64,000 nt of DNA from an uncultured Geobacteraceae bacterium (lineage in GTDB: Bacteria; Desulfobacterota; Desulfuromonadia; Geobacterales; Pseudopelobacteraceae). Positions 16,913-26,619 of this stretch are shown piece after piece. The translations under genes were made by a program, and so were the position numbers. The first letter of the stretch is position 1. Every line of letters begins with the position of its first letter. Location: NCBI GenBank assembly GCA_903845365.1, contig CAIMXI010000215.1, forward strand, positions 1-64,000, in the 5' to 3' direction. The notes beneath the pieces were generated by a model. The model saw nothing but the letters and a program-made list of their open reading frames with translations. It did no database searches and was not told where the DNA came from.

Positions 16913-17942
16913 CGTTAAGCTCCTCTGCACCAGGAATCACTGCGAAAAGTTCAGTGCCACCTTTGATGCCACGCTGTAAGCGTTTATTGAGAGCCTGACG
17001 CGAGATACCAAGCCTGAGTGCCGCAACACGTTGATTACCTGCGGATACTTTGAGCGCATCTTTGATCAGAAACTCCTCGGCCTCATTCAGAGTCGGCATC
17101 CGGCCAGATGGCAACGCCAGCGATCTGAAGTTAATATCGGATGGTACGACAGGAGATATGAGGCTGGCTGGTTTCAGTTTTGGTATAAAAAGTGTTCCGG
17201 GTGGTGATGTTGCCACGGCTTGGCTGATCAACCCCTTCAGCTCACGAATATTGCCGGGGAATCCGTATTTAAGAAGCTCTTCAATGGTGTCGGTAGACGG
17301 CAGCGGAAGAGGGCGACGCATCTCTTCTGCCGCTTCTTGTGCAAAAAAATCAACCAGAAGCGGAATATCGTATTTACGCTCCCTGAGAGCGGGGAGATGA
17401 ATATGATGAGAACAGAGCCGATAGTAGAGGTCACTACGGAATGTGCCATTTTCTAATGATTTTTCAAGGTTGCAGTTGGTAGCGACAACATATCGTGCTG
17501 TAGAGGTTTTCAAACGATCCGACCCCAGTTGGTAATATTCGCTCTCCTGCATCAGGCGCAGTAGTTTTACCTGCGAAGCGGAGCTTAAATCGCCTATTTC
17601 ATCAAGAAACAGTGTTCCCATGGCAGCTGTTTCGATCAGTCCTTTCCTCACGCGGTCGGCGCCGGTAAAAGATCCGCGATCATGTCCGAACAGAGTATCC
17701 GAGAACATAATATCGTCAAGTCCGGCAACGTTCACAGACACGAAGCCACCGCTGCGCCCGCTGGCATTATGAAGCGCCCGGGCGATCAGCTCCTTCCCGG
17801 TTCCGGTTTCGCCGGTGATCAAAACCGGTTGTGTTGTCGGTGCAATTACTTCCATGTATCTGAATATAGATTGCATTTTTCTGTCACTTGTTACTATCGG
17901 AGCAAAAGCTGCTGTAGTATCGACCGGTTTTATAGCGGACAT
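16905..17942 (-). CDS. Sigma-54-dependent transcriptional activator without a receiver domain
   Basis: The 345-residue protein begins almost directly with the AAA+ domain: Walker A GETGTGKE (44-51), GSFTGA loop (90-95, the usual Ala replaced by Ser), Walker B LFLDEIGDL and an arginine-finger region. It ends in a Fis-type helix-turn-helix (NQRVAALRLGISRQALNKRL). There is no N-terminal regulatory domain, so activity is probably constitutive or controlled by a partner protein. GGAGAAG before the ATG sets the start. It is first in an operon with the Cache kinase. Likely targets are sigma-54 promoters such as the one at 13682-13697, but that is inference. Confidence 0.9.
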   Translation of the reverse strand: MSAIKPVDTTAAFAPIVTSDRKMQSIFRYMEVIAPTTQPVLITGETGTGKELIARALHNASGRSGGFVSVNVAGLDDIMFSDTLFGHDRGSFTGADRVRKGLIETAAMGTLFLDEIGDLSSASQVKLLRLMQESEYYQLGSDRLKTSTARYVVATNCNLEKSLENGTFRSDLYYRLCSHHIHLPALRERKYDIPLLVDFFAQEAAEEMRRPLPLPSTDTIEELLKYGFPGNIRELKGLISQAVATSPPGTLFIPKLKPASLISPVVPSDINFRSLALPSGRMPTLNEAEEFLIKDALKVSAGNQRVAALRLGISRQALNKRLQRGIKGGTELFAVIPGAEELNDE

Positions 17943-17970
17943 ATCTTCTCCATCATTTGTTTTGATACAA

Positions 17971-18000
17971 TAAAAAAAGAGGGCGAGTACTGCACCGCCC
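17971..18000 (-). terminator. Intrinsic terminator after the ArsR-type gene
   Basis: On the minus strand GGGCG and CGCCC (17981-18000) form a stem with a ten-base loop, followed by TCTTTTTTTATT. It lies 35 bases after the ArsR-family stop and about 30 bases before the start of the sigma-54 activator. Confidence 0.7.
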
Positions 18001-18034
18001 CCCTGATCCCTGATTACGACAGCAGGCTGTGTCT

Positions 18035-18307
18035 TTAGAGCGTCTGGATGATTCTTTTGGCAAATTCATTGATTACGCTGTAGTGCACTTCAACCCCGTC
18101 GCGTTTTCCTTCGATAATACCTTTGTTCTTAAGTAGTGCAAGATGTTGTGAAACAGTCGCCTGCGGCAGTCCGAGGCACTCCCAGATATGCTTCACATTG
18201 CACTCCTGAGTACATAGCCCGGCAACGATCTTCAGACGGATCGGGTGACCAAGTACCTTCAAAACATCAGCTTCCACCGCAAACTTCTTATCCTTGTCAA
18301 AGACCAT
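18035..18307 (-). CDS. ArsR-family winged-helix transcriptional regulator
   Basis: The 90-residue protein has the ArsR fold: an N-terminal helix, LGHPIRLKIVAGL, recognition helix around PQATVSQHLALLKNKG and a beta-wing (GVEVHYSV). Cysteines occur near residues 32, 36 and 44 (LCTQECNV...WECLG), a possible metal- or thiol-sensing set but not the classic CVC motif. AGGAG before the ATG supports the start. It is monocistronic, bounded by a terminator, and has no transporter or redox gene next to it, so the ligand cannot be guessed. Confidence 0.9.
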   Translation of the reverse strand: MVFDKDKKFAVEADVLKVLGHPIRLKIVAGLCTQECNVKHIWECLGLPQATVSQHLALLKNKGIIEGKRDGVEVHYSVINEFAKRIIQTL

Positions 18308-18392
18308 AGATAATCTCCTGTTAAATTTTGAAATATCATATATATGGATTTACAGCCAGTCAATCAAAATATCAGAGCGGGGCACTAAGTTT

Positions 18393-19487
18393 TTAAACAT
18401 TAAACCGGAAGTGCATGACGTCGCCATCTTTAACGACATACTCTTTTCCTTCCAGGCGCATCAACCCTTTTTCTTTCGATCCCGCTTCGCCGTTGCATGA
18501 AACATAATCATTAAAGCCGATCACTTCAGCACGAATAAACCCCTTTTCAAAGTCGGTGTGGATCACGCCGGCCGCTTGCGGAGCCTTGGTTCCGTTTACG
18601 ATGGTCCAGGCACGAACTTCTTTGACGCCTGCAGTAAAATAGGTGATAAGACCCAATAGCGCATAGCCGCTCCTGATAAGGCGATCAAGGCCGGCCTCGG
18701 CAAGTCCCATGTCATCAAGAAAGCCCTTCTTTTCAGTAGTTTCCAGTTCAGCTATCTCTGCTTCAAGTTTGCCACAAATGACTACTACCCCGGCTCCTTC
18801 AGAGGCGGCTATTGCGTTGACCGTGGCAACATTCGGGTGTTTCCCCTCCAGGTCGTCTTCCGATACGTTTGCGACATACAGCACCGGTTTGTCGGTGAGG
18901 AGGTGCAGGTCACGCATCCAGATTTTTTCATCATCACTTATGGCAACCCCTTGAAGCTTTTTGACCTGTTCGAGCAGGGCACGAACGCGAAGATAAAAAA
19001 CAACTTCATCTTTTGATTTCTGGTCACCGCTACGAGCCATCTTTTCAGCCCGCTGCAGTTTTTTCTCGATGGTGTCAAGGTCAGCCAGGGCAAGCTCCGT
19101 ATTGATGATTTCAATATCGTCGGCAGGAGAAACATGGCCACTGACATGGAGGATGTTATCATCATCAAAACAGCGGACAACGTGCACGATGGCATCTACA
19201 CTCCGGATGTGTCCCAGAAACTGGTTTCCGAGCCCTTCGCCCTGGCTGGCACCTTTGACAAGACCGGCAATATCGACAAATTCGATGGTTGTCGGCTGAA
19301 TTTTTTGCGGTTTGACGATCATTGCCAACTGTTCCATACGGGGATCCGGCACCTGGACGATGCCGACGTTCGGCTCAATCGTGCAAAACGGATAATTTGC
19401 CGACTCGGCACCGGCAGAGGTGAGAGCATTAAATATGGTAGACTTTCCTACATTCGGTAATCCGACAATTCCGCAGTTGAAACCCAT
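18393..19487 (-). CDS. ychF: YchF/Obg-type ribosome-associated ATPase
   Basis: The 364-residue protein has the usual length and order of YchF: P-loop GLPNVGKST (about 8-16), switch region with [12 protein letters not shown], a coiled-coil insertion (about 130-200) and a C-terminal TGS domain (ending HFRFNV). YchF binds the ribosome and prefers ATP because its G4 motif is altered, as seen here (NVSEDD instead of NKxD). It is four bases after pth, an arrangement conserved in many bacteria. Identification is firm. Confidence 0.97.
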   Translation of the reverse strand: MGFNCGIVGLPNVGKSTIFNALTSAGAESANYPFCTIEPNVGIVQVPDPRMEQLAMIVKPQKIQPTTIEFVDIAGLVKGASQGEGLGNQFLGHIRSVDAIVHVVRCFDDDNILHVSGHVSPADDIEIINTELALADLDTIEKKLQRAEKMARSGDQKSKDEVVFYLRVRALLEQVKKLQGVAISDDEKIWMRDLHLLTDKPVLYVANVSEDDLEGKHPNVATVNAIAASEGAGVVVICGKLEAEIAELETTEKKGFLDDMGLAEAGLDRLIRSGYALLGLITYFTAGVKEVRAWTIVNGTKAPQAAGVIHTDFEKGFIRAEVIGFNDYVSCNGEAGSKEKGLMRLEGKEYVVKDGDVMHFRFNV

Positions 19488-19491
19488 AGTT

Positions 19492-20073
19492 CTAACCTTC
19501 CAGAAAAATTTTATTATGGTAGAGACTCATTGACTTGGGGAGTCCTTCTGTAAGCATCACTTTGAACATATCTATGGCGCCATCAAGAACGCGGGGGAGA
19601 GACTCCAACTGATCGGGAGGTATTTTACCGAGAACATGGCTGGTTGTATCTCCGTGCAATGATTTGCCGATTCCTATACGAAGCCTGATGAAATCGCCTT
19701 TGCCGAGATTCTCGAATATTGAGCGTAAACCGTTGTGCCCGCCATGCCCGCCACCATTTTTGAAACGGACAGCGCCAAACGGCAGATCAAGCTCATCATG
19801 AATGACTATCAAATTTTCAATCGGGAGCTTATGGAACTGAAGCGCCTGCATGACGGAGAGTCCGGAGAGATTCATGAATGTCTGCGGTTTGAGAAGTACC
19901 AGGCGATGCCCGGAAAAACTCATCTCTCCACAAAAACCTGAGAAAGTTTTTTTGGTAATTGAAATGTTTTCCTGATCAGCAAGACGATCCAAAAACAGAA
20001 AACCCGCGTTATGGCGGGTCCATTGATAGGTGGAGCCGGGATTTCCCAGCCCCGTGACTATATACGTACTCAT
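19492..20073 (-). CDS. pth: Peptidyl-tRNA hydrolase
   Basis: The 193-residue protein has the Pth signature: GLGNPG (8-13), catalytic histidine in TRHNAGF (about His21), MNLSG and the HDELDLPFG segment with its aspartate, then GGHNGLRS. It frees tRNA from drop-off peptidyl-tRNA in the cytoplasm. It lies between rplY and ychF in the order rplY-pth-ychF, with 18 and 4 bases of spacing, and is probably one transcript from prs. Confidence 0.97.
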   Translation of the reverse strand: MSTYIVTGLGNPGSTYQWTRHNAGFLFLDRLADQENISITKKTFSGFCGEMSFSGHRLVLLKPQTFMNLSGLSVMQALQFHKLPIENLIVIHDELDLPFGAVRFKNGGGHGGHNGLRSIFENLGKGDFIRLRIGIGKSLHGDTTSHVLGKIPPDQLESLPRVLDGAIDMFKVMLTEGLPKSMSLYHNKIFLEG

Positions 20074-20091
20074 TTGAAAACCGGATAAATG

Positions 20092-20676
20092 TTATGCGGC
20101 AGCAGGTACATCTTCCTTGGCTCTGCCAAGAACGCTGACGACCGGGATCTTTGGCTGGTCAAGGAGAGTGATGCCATCCGGGAGTATGATTTCGCTGACA
20201 TGAATTGAATGTGCGATTTTAAGATTTGAAACATCGATGGTTATGCAGTCAGGAATATTCCCTGGCAGACATTCAATGCGCAATTCATGGTGAGCCAGAT
20301 CAAGAAGGCCCCCTTCTTTCACACCGATTGCGGTGCCTGTAAGAGCGACAGGAACAGTGATCCGAATTTTCTCGTTCGGGTTGATGCGATGGAGATCAAC
20401 GTGTTTGGGGGTGCGCCTGATCGGATCCCGCTGAATGTCTGCGACTATTGCAATATTCTGATCCAGAGTTCCGCCACCGATCAGGGTGATCAGATTGTTC
20501 TGCCCCCCCGCGCCGGAAATAGCGTCTTGCAGATCACGGATTTTGATACTTACTGTGATTGGATCAACTCCCTTGCCATACACAACACCAGGGATCATAT
20601 CAGCAGTGCGAAGTCTACGGCTTGCGCCGGTACCGGTTTTGGTGCGCAGTTCAATATTCATCTGTTTCTGTTGCAT
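20092..20676 (-). CDS. rplY: 50S ribosomal protein L25, long Ctc form
   Basis: With the ATG at 20676 (GGAGG seven bases upstream) the protein has 194 residues. The N-terminal L25 5S-rRNA-binding domain ([21 protein letters not shown]) is followed by the C-terminal beta domain of the Ctc/TL5 form ([16 protein letters not shown]). It binds 5S rRNA in the large subunit. It sits between prs and pth, the common order in Gram-negative genomes. Confidence 0.96.
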   Translation of the reverse strand: MQQKQMNIELRTKTGTGASRRLRTADMIPGVVYGKGVDPITVSIKIRDLQDAISGAGGQNNLITLIGGGTLDQNIAIVADIQRDPIRRTPKHVDLHRINPNEKIRITVPVALTGTAIGVKEGGLLDLAHHELRIECLPGNIPDCITIDVSNLKIAHSIHVSEIILPDGITLLDQPKIPVVSVLGRAKEDVPAAA

Positions 20677-20736
20677 ATATTCCTCCACGTGTAGTGACGG
20701 GTGAATCCCGCCCTATGCTGAATAAATTATTAAAAA

Positions 20737-21681
20737 CTAGTCAAAGAGCGAGCTTACCGATTCATCTTCATGAATTCTTCTTATCGCCTCGGCTAACAGC
20801 TCTGCTACCGACAATATGATGATTTTAGAAGTTGCAGCGTCTCCGCTGTATCCAGGTATTGTATCAGTCAAAACAATTTCTTCAATATCGGAGGCATTGA
20901 TTCGTTCAACTGCCGGACCAGACAGCACGCCATGCGTCGCACAGGCGAAAACAGCTTTTGCACCGTTTGCTTTGAGAGCCTTCGCCGCTTGGGTCAATGT
21001 CCCGGCAGTGTCAACCATATCATCAAGGATAATGGCGATTTTATCCCGGACATCACCGATCAGGTGCATTATTTCAGCGACATTTGGCCCGGTACGGCGC
21101 TTGTCGATGACTGCAAGAGTGCATTCAAGGCGTTTGGCAAATGCGCGGGCTCTCTCGGTACCGCCGGCATCCGGAGAGACCATAACCACTTGCTCGGTGT
21201 TGAAACGCTCTTTCAGATAATTGAGAATAACCGGGGCTGCGTACAGATTGTCAACCGGAATATTGAAAAAGCCCTGAATCTGACCGGCATGAAGATCAAT
21301 GGTAACAACTCTGTTGACACCGGCAGTAGTTATAAGATCGGCTACCAGCTTGGCGGTTATCGGAGTGCGCGGTGCTGCTTTACGATCCTGGCGGGCGTAG
21401 CCGTAATAGGGAATTACCGCAGTAATGGTTGCAGCCGACGCCCTTTTCAAGGCGTCAGTTATTATCAGCAACTCCATCAGGTTGTCATTTGTCGGAGCGC
21501 AGGTTGATTGGACAACATACACATCGCGGCCGCGAACATTCTCGTTTATCTCGACCATGATTTCGCCGTCGGAAAAGCGACGGACACGGGCAGTACCGAG
21601 CGGGACGCCAAGACACGTGCATATTTTAAGAGCGAGATCCGGATTTGAGTTGCCAGAAAAAATTTTTATTTTATCATGCAT
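20737..21681 (-). CDS. prs: Ribose-phosphate pyrophosphokinase
   Basis: The protein makes PRPP from ribose 5-phosphate and ATP. From the ATG at 21681 it has 314 residues, the family length; a longer in-frame start at 21795 would add 38 atypical residues and run into the upstream gene, so it is rejected. Typical segments are KIFSGNSNP at the N-terminus, [11 protein letters not shown], the PRPP signature [12 protein letters not shown] and LTDTIPG. It is first in the prs-rplY-pth-ychF group. PRPP could also feed the UbiA-type enzyme at 24774 if that is a phosphoribosyltransferase. Confidence 0.96.
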   Translation of the reverse strand: MHDKIKIFSGNSNPDLALKICTCLGVPLGTARVRRFSDGEIMVEINENVRGRDVYVVQSTCAPTNDNLMELLIITDALKRASAATITAVIPYYGYARQDRKAAPRTPITAKLVADLITTAGVNRVVTIDLHAGQIQGFFNIPVDNLYAAPVILNYLKERFNTEQVVMVSPDAGGTERARAFAKRLECTLAVIDKRRTGPNVAEIMHLIGDVRDKIAIILDDMVDTAGTLTQAAKALKANGAKAVFACATHGVLSGPAVERINASDIEEIVLTDTIPGYSGDAATSKIIILSVAELLAEAIRRIHEDESVSSLFD

Positions 21682-21754
21682 AATGAAGTGACACCCTTCA
21701 AATCGCGGCTGGATAATAAACTCGAAAAAAGAAATGAAAGCTATACTAAAATAT

Positions 21755-23620
21755 TCAGTGAATTGCAACCTCTTTTGAAAATTCGCAGCACTCAATTATT
21801 CCTTCCTGAACGGCAAAGTGAAGAAATGTATTGATCTCTTCATTGCTGAGCCCAGTTTGTGAGTGGTAGTCATGGTTTATATTTTCATGGATCTGTTCCA
21901 GCAAACGGATGTACGGTAATGCCAGTGATTCGGTGCATACCGAGGCGCCATTCTGATATATTACCGCCTGGGAGCCCGACTGCACGAGATGCTCATACAT
22001 CCTGAGAATCTGCGGTTCGCCGCAGTCAAGAAGCTCATCTATATCGTAGCAGAAATGGGCTATGCGTGTTGCCGGATAAAGCATGAAGCTGGCGGAGCGG
22101 ATATCGACCGGCAGGTGATCAACAATGTTAAGTTTGCATGGAGCGAGCAGTGTTGCGGCATACAGATGATGATACTGTGCCAGATCAAGTACCAGCGGCA
22201 GATAGCGCTTGTACTTTTTGCCGTTAAAAATTTCTTTCAGGAAATGGCGCTGCAGATCCCAGATACCTTCATCGGTAAAGTCAGACTCTGTTGCCGCGTT
22301 ACCTTTCTTCGTAGCCAGCCAATCGGCAAATTTTCGCAAAAAGGACGCCGGCTTCAGGTTGAGAACCCTCAATATTGCATTAAACCATGCTACCGCCTTG
22401 CCACGGGTATAAAAAATATCAGAGGCGTTAGCAAGTTCCGCAGCAGATAACATATCTGTTTTACTAAAATTTCCTGTTTCCTGAACAATATATGGAGGGT
22501 GTAAGTCCCACTGAATATCGAGGGATTTTCCGCGAGACGCCAGTTTTGTTCCTGGCAAAACAGCCAGTGGGAATATATCAAGATGGTTCGGATAGAGTGA
22601 CAAAGCATAGTCAATGCTATGGCAAAAACCGGAGAGAGTATCACCCGGCAGACCATAGATAAGGTCAAAACCAAAAACAGCCCCGCATTCATTTAACAGA
22701 CCAACTTTTGTACTGAAGTCTGCTTTGTCGAAAGTTCGCCCAACCAGTTTGAGAACTTCCCTGTCGGAACTCTGAAGTCCGATCTGCAGTGAACAGGTGA
22801 TCTCTGAAAAGAGAACAGCCATTTCACGATCAATAAATTCATTGCGAACCTCAAAATGAAAATGAATGTCAGGCGCAATCTGTTTAATCATCCGCAGGAT
22901 TTGCTTGGCGCGCTTCTGATTGAGGTTGAACGTTGAATCAAGAACAAATATTTGTGAAACGGCGTTGGCAGCAAAATACTGTAATTCAGACCTCAGCCGT
23001 TCAAGAGAAAAATAGCGTACGCCATGAACCCCGCGTGAATCAAAGCAAAAGTCGCAGGTGAAGCTGCAGCCGCGCGACAACTGCCAGAGAATGCCCGGAT
23101 TGGCATGGGTGTCGATGATGTTTACAAGATACGGAGATGGAATGGAATCCAGATCTCGTAATGGTGAGGGTGGTTGCAGACCAACCGAGCCGGCATGCAC
23201 AATCCCTGGTATTTCTGAGTAGTTTTCTTCTGAGGCGAGCGCCTGGCAATACGATAAAAATGGTACTTCTCCTTCGCCGACAATAACGAAGTCAAAGATT
23301 CCAGTATCTATGACGGAGAGGGGGGCAGCGGTGACTTCCGGGCCGCCGCAAAAAAGTTTGATAGACGGATGGCAGCGCCGAAGCTCGGCAGCAATCAGGC
23401 TGATAAAGTTGCGATTCCAGACATACATGGAAAAACCGACCGAATCCGGGAAAGGTTCTGCTAGTTTTTCAGCACACGCGACCGCTTCCTGACCGATGAA
23501 AAAATCCGCCAGGGTGATAGTGGCACCGCTATTTAGCGCGTAGGCTTTTAGAAAAGCGGTCGCAAGAGGAATTGATTGGGGGGAAGGGGAGGGGTGGACA
23601 GAAACCAGATTGATTAACAC
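21755..23620 (-). CDS. B12-binding-domain radical SAM protein
   Basis: The 621-residue protein has an N-terminal cobalamin-binding-like Rossmann domain (about 1-140; [19 protein letters not shown]), a radical SAM domain with the cluster motif CSFTCDFC near residue 195, and a long helical C-terminal domain (about 420-621) of the kind found in proteins annotated DUF4080. The B12-binding part has no obvious DxHxxG, so cobalamin may be bound base-off without a His ligand or not at all. The substrate is unknown. It lies 73 bases upstream of prs on the same strand and has a divergent ABC ATPase gene on its other side. Confidence 0.85.
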   Translation of the reverse strand: MLINLVSVHPSPSPQSIPLATAFLKAYALNSGATITLADFFIGQEAVACAEKLAEPFPDSVGFSMYVWNRNFISLIAAELRRCHPSIKLFCGGPEVTAAPLSVIDTGIFDFVIVGEGEVPFLSYCQALASEENYSEIPGIVHAGSVGLQPPSPLRDLDSIPSPYLVNIIDTHANPGILWQLSRGCSFTCDFCFDSRGVHGVRYFSLERLRSELQYFAANAVSQIFVLDSTFNLNQKRAKQILRMIKQIAPDIHFHFEVRNEFIDREMAVLFSEITCSLQIGLQSSDREVLKLVGRTFDKADFSTKVGLLNECGAVFGFDLIYGLPGDTLSGFCHSIDYALSLYPNHLDIFPLAVLPGTKLASRGKSLDIQWDLHPPYIVQETGNFSKTDMLSAAELANASDIFYTRGKAVAWFNAILRVLNLKPASFLRKFADWLATKKGNAATESDFTDEGIWDLQRHFLKEIFNGKKYKRYLPLVLDLAQYHHLYAATLLAPCKLNIVDHLPVDIRSASFMLYPATRIAHFCYDIDELLDCGEPQILRMYEHLVQSGSQAVIYQNGASVCTESLALPYIRLLEQIHENINHDYHSQTGLSNEEINTFLHFAVQEGIIECCEFSKEVAIH

Positions 23621-23818
23621 GCGTCAACTCCCCGCCGAACGACAAATTTGATACCGATTTTTACTTCAAGCCTACATTGAATCTATCAGGATAAAGGTGA
23701 GGTTTGCAAGCATGTTTGAGTAGTTCACGCTTGCGTTTGTATGAATATAGCAGTAACTTTGGCTTGGATGTCTGATGTACCTTCATCACATAATGATATA
23801 AGTCTGGAGTTGTGATCG

Positions 23819-24739
23819 ATGAACGCCATTGAGATAACAGGATTGTGCAAGCAGTTTTCCGGTAAGCGGATGACAAAGGTCGATGCTCTTAAAGGGCTTG
23901 ATCTCACCATTACTGCCGGTGAAGTCTTCGGTTTTCTGGGGCCTAACGGCGCTGGAAAGAGTACCACTATCAAACTGGTGATGGGTCTATTACGACCGAC
24001 CTCCGGCAGAGCGGTGATTATGGGATTAGACGCCTCTCAGGCGGAATCGCGCCGTAATGTCGGATATCTGCCAGAAAATCCAGCTTTCTACGATTACTTG
24101 AGTGCCGAGGAGTATATCTCATTTGTCGGCTCACAATTCAAGATGGAGAAGAGTCTGCTTGCCCAGCGTTCGGAGGAGGTGTTGAAACGGCTTGATCTAT
24201 GGGAGGCCCGCAAACGACCAATGCGTGGCTATAGCAAAGGGATGGTGCAACGGATCGGATTGGCGCAGACGCTGGTGCATGATCCGGATGTTTATATTCT
24301 TGATGAACCGATGAGCGGCCTGGATCCGATTGGCCGGGCACTGGTCAAGGATATTATTCTTGACCTGAAGAGGCGTGGCAAGTGTGTCTTCTTCAGCACC
24401 CATATCACCGATGATGTAGAAAAGGTCTGCGATCGGGTAGGGGTGATAGTCAAAGGGAGCCTGGTGGCACTCGACCGGGTTGAAAATATTATGCGGAGTG
24501 GCGTGGAAGGATACCTTGTTCATCTGCAACTTCCCGAGGCCGATTCAAAAACGTTTGCCGGCATTACTGCCGTTCGGCGCAGCGGCTCTGTCTCCGAGTT
24601 TTATCTGCCGTGCGGCGCTTTCAACGCTTTTATGGGTGAAGTGAATTTGTCTGGAGTGGAAGTGGCACTGGTGGAAACAAAACGCAGAGATTTAGAGGAT
24701 TTCTTTCTTTCTCTGGTTAAGAATGATTTGTCCGGTTGA
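23819..24739 (+). CDS. ABC transporter ATP-binding protein without an adjacent permease
   Basis: The 306-residue ATPase has Walker A GPNGAGKST (about 42-50), the signature YSKGMVQRIGLAQ, Walker B VYILDEPMSGLDP and the H-loop STHITDD, followed by about 90 residues typical of drug- and exosortase-associated ABC-2 ATPases. No ABC-2 permease follows: the next gene is a UbiA-type prenyltransferase. It opens the plus-strand glycan locus, with a 198-bp divergent gap to the radical SAM gene. It may work with a permease encoded elsewhere. Confidence 0.88.
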   Translation: MNAIEITGLCKQFSGKRMTKVDALKGLDLTITAGEVFGFLGPNGAGKSTTIKLVMGLLRPTSGRAVIMGLDASQAESRRNVGYLPENPAFYDYLSAEEYISFVGSQFKMEKSLLAQRSEEVLKRLDLWEARKRPMRGYSKGMVQRIGLAQTLVHDPDVYILDEPMSGLDPIGRALVKDIILDLKRRGKCVFFSTHITDDVEKVCDRVGVIVKGSLVALDRVENIMRSGVEGYLVHLQLPEADSKTFAGITAVRRSGSVSEFYLPCGAFNAFMGEVNLSGVEVALVETKRRDLEDFFLSLVKNDLSG

Positions 24740-24773
24740 CTCAAATGAAACCTCAACGGCAGGATCATTACCA

Positions 24774-25625
24774 ATGATAAGGACTATTTTGCAACTCTGC
24801 AGAGTCCGCCAGTGGCTGAAAAACATGATGCTGCTCTTTCCGCCATTTTTGGGCGGCACACTGATTTTACATGGTAATGTCCTTCAGATGCTGAACCCTT
24901 TTAGTGCTTTCTGCCTTGCCTCAAGTTCCACATACATTCTTAATGACGTTTTTGACAGGGAACGGGACCGGCATCATCCGGATAAGAGTACCAGACCGAT
25001 AGCCTCAGGAAAAATATCCGTCGCCTCGGCACTGTTATTTGCAACATTTCTTCTAAGCTGCGCTCTTATCCTTGCCTGGAATATATCCCTCACCTTTTTT
25101 GTGCTGATAGTGGCGTATTTCTTTGTATCACTAGCTTACAGCGCGAAGCTGAAGGATCTTGTGCTGATTGATATCTTCTGCATATCGGCAGGGTTTCTGC
25201 TGCGTCTGCAGGCAGGGGGGGCGGCTTTTAACGTGGCAATCCCGGAATGGTTGTTTCTGAGTGTATTCCTCCTCTCTATCTTCCTGAGCGCCGGTAAAAG
25301 ACTTGCTGAAAAGCAGTATCTGGGTGATGTGGCACGCCACCATCGGAAGTCGCTGGTGGCATATCCGCAAGGGTTTCTCGAAGGAACCATGTACATGGCC
25401 GGTGCTTCGGTACTGATAACCTACACCATGTACGTAATCTCGCGGCATTCATCAATTCTGTTCTATTCGGTGCCGATCTGCTGCTTTGGCCTGCTGCGTT
25501 ACATACTCCGGGTGCAATCCGGGAAGGGGGGGGATCCGACTGAATCGCTAGTCAAGGATCTCCCGCTGCTGATTGTCGGGGTTGTCTGGGTGAGTATGGT
25601 GGGGTGGGGGATTTATGGGAGATAG
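24774..25625 (+). CDS. UbiA-family prenyltransferase, decaprenyl-phosphate phosphoribosyltransferase-like
   Basis: The 283-residue protein is an integral membrane protein with about eight to nine helices and the UbiA first motif NDVFDRERDRHHPDKSTRPIASG-like (residues about 57-79: N-D-x-x-D-x-x-x-D-x-x-H-P). The RPIASGK ending and overall length fit the DPPR synthase subgroup that transfers phosphoribose from PRPP to a polyprenyl phosphate, as used for arabinan precursors. The second Asp motif is less typical. The ATG at 24774 is chosen; an in-frame start at 24723 would lie inside the ABC gene. Position at the head of a glycan locus supports a lipid-linked sugar role. Confidence 0.8.
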   Translation: MIRTILQLCRVRQWLKNMMLLFPPFLGGTLILHGNVLQMLNPFSAFCLASSSTYILNDVFDRERDRHHPDKSTRPIASGKISVASALLFATFLLSCALILAWNISLTFFVLIVAYFFVSLAYSAKLKDLVLIDIFCISAGFLLRLQAGGAAFNVAIPEWLFLSVFLLSIFLSAGKRLAEKQYLGDVARHHRKSLVAYPQGFLEGTMYMAGASVLITYTMYVISRHSSILFYSVPICCFGLLRYILRVQSGKGGDPTESLVKDLPLLIVGVVWVSMVGWGIYGR

Positions 25626-26250
25626 AATATTGGGTATGCACGTTCAGCCTGAACTGATCATAAAGCCCGGCATGGGGGCACTCAATTACTGGAAGGATAT
25701 CTGGCGCTACCGCGAGCTGTTTTTCTTTCTGGCCTGGCGCGATATTCTGGTGCGTTACAAACAGACGGCAACACGCCTCATTGTGCCTGCCGGCTCTGTT
25801 ATTGTCGGCCTCGTTGATTTTTTCATCTCGCTGGTGATCCTGTTCGGGATCATGGCCTGGTATCGTTTTGTGCCTGATGTCAGAATGTTGCTGCTCCCAT
25901 TATTTCTCGCGCTGGCATTTTTGGCTTCATTTGGGGCAGGTCTGTGGCTTTCAGCTCTTAATGTGAAATATCGCGATTTTCGTTACGTCGTACCGTTTCT
26001 GGTGCAGTTCGGGCTCTACATCTCTCCGGTTGGTTTTTCAAGTAGCATCGTCCCGGAAAAATGGCGTATGCTCTATTTCTTCAATCCGATGGTCGGTGTC
26101 ATTGATGGTTTTCGCTGGGCCATTCTGGGAGACGCGTTTCCGGTCTATTGGCCGGGATTAGCTCTCTCGACTTTATTGACCCTGTTGATATTTATTGGTG
26201 GTCTGTTCTATTTCAGAAATATGGAACGCAGCTTTGCTGATGTGATATGA
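25615..26250 (+). CDS. Wzm-type polysaccharide ABC permease with internal deletion
   Basis: The 211-residue protein resembles ABC-2 exporters of O-antigen (Wzm). The N-terminus (DIWRYRELFFFLAWRDILVR) and the C-terminal two thirds (LIVPAG..., SPVGFSSSIVPEKW, YFFNPMVGVIDGFRW) are well kept. Between YKQTA and TRLIVPAG about 60-70 residues are missing compared with the usual 260-280-residue family; these normally form the first two membrane helices and the loop between them. The frame is preserved. It overlaps the UbiA gene by 11 bases. The matching ATPase gene (27034) is also damaged, so the exporter is most likely dead. Confidence 0.8.
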   Translation: MGDRILGMHVQPELIIKPGMGALNYWKDIWRYRELFFFLAWRDILVRYKQTATRLIVPAGSVIVGLVDFFISLVILFGIMAWYRFVPDVRMLLLPLFLALAFLASFGAGLWLSALNVKYRDFRYVVPFLVQFGLYISPVGFSSSIVPEKWRMLYFFNPMVGVIDGFRWAILGDAFPVYWPGLALSTLLTLLIFIGGLFYFRNMERSFADVI

Positions 26251-26304
26251 TTTCGTAACTTTATGAGTTCACGCGGTTACTTTTACATGAATTAGGAGAT
26301 GATC

Positions 26305-26619
26305 ATGCGTCTTACTGCAAAAAAACAAAAAGAAATTGTGACTAGGCTTCAACAGGCAGAACCTCATAAAATTTATCTTTTCGGAAGTTATGCATCAGGA
26401 ACAGCAAATAAAGAAAGTGACATTGACCTGCTGCTGCTTAAAGAATCAATTTCATCTCGATCAAAAGAAATGGTTGCAGCTCGTAAATTATTGGGTGGAT
26501 TGAATCAAGCTTTTGATGTGTTGGTGGCAACACCTGAAGAGTTTGAATTTTATCGCCATGAAGCCGGGTCGGTATATAGGGAGATAAGTGAGAGAGGCAC
26601 ACTTATATATGCCAAATAA
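26305..26619 (+). CDS. MNT-type minimal nucleotidyltransferase (antitoxin of a HEPN/MNT pair)
   Basis: The 104-residue protein has the minimal nucleotidyltransferase motif GSYASGTANKESDID, i.e. GS-x10-DxD at Gly27-Ser28 and Asp39/Asp41. In HEPN/MNT modules (type VII toxin-antitoxin) this protein adds AMP to the HEPN toxin. The ATG at 26305 is preferred over the ATG at 26299 because the AGGAG site is six bases away from it. The gene overlaps the HEPN gene by 11 bases. Both are visibly AT-rich compared with the flanking glycan genes, which suggests acquisition. Confidence 0.88.
   Translation: MRLTAKKQKEIVTRLQQAEPHKIYLFGSYASGTANKESDIDLLLLKESISSRSKEMVAARKLLGGLNQAFDVLVATPEEFEFYRHEAGSVYREISERGTLIYAK

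Noticed and set aside
17943-18034. Small gene between the sigma-54 activator and the ArsR gene
   Set aside because: The space holds only a terminator hairpin and a leader.
21682-21795. Longer N-terminus for prs
   Set aside because: It would add 38 atypical hydrophobic residues, overlap the radical SAM gene, and exceed the family length; ATG at 21681 fits.
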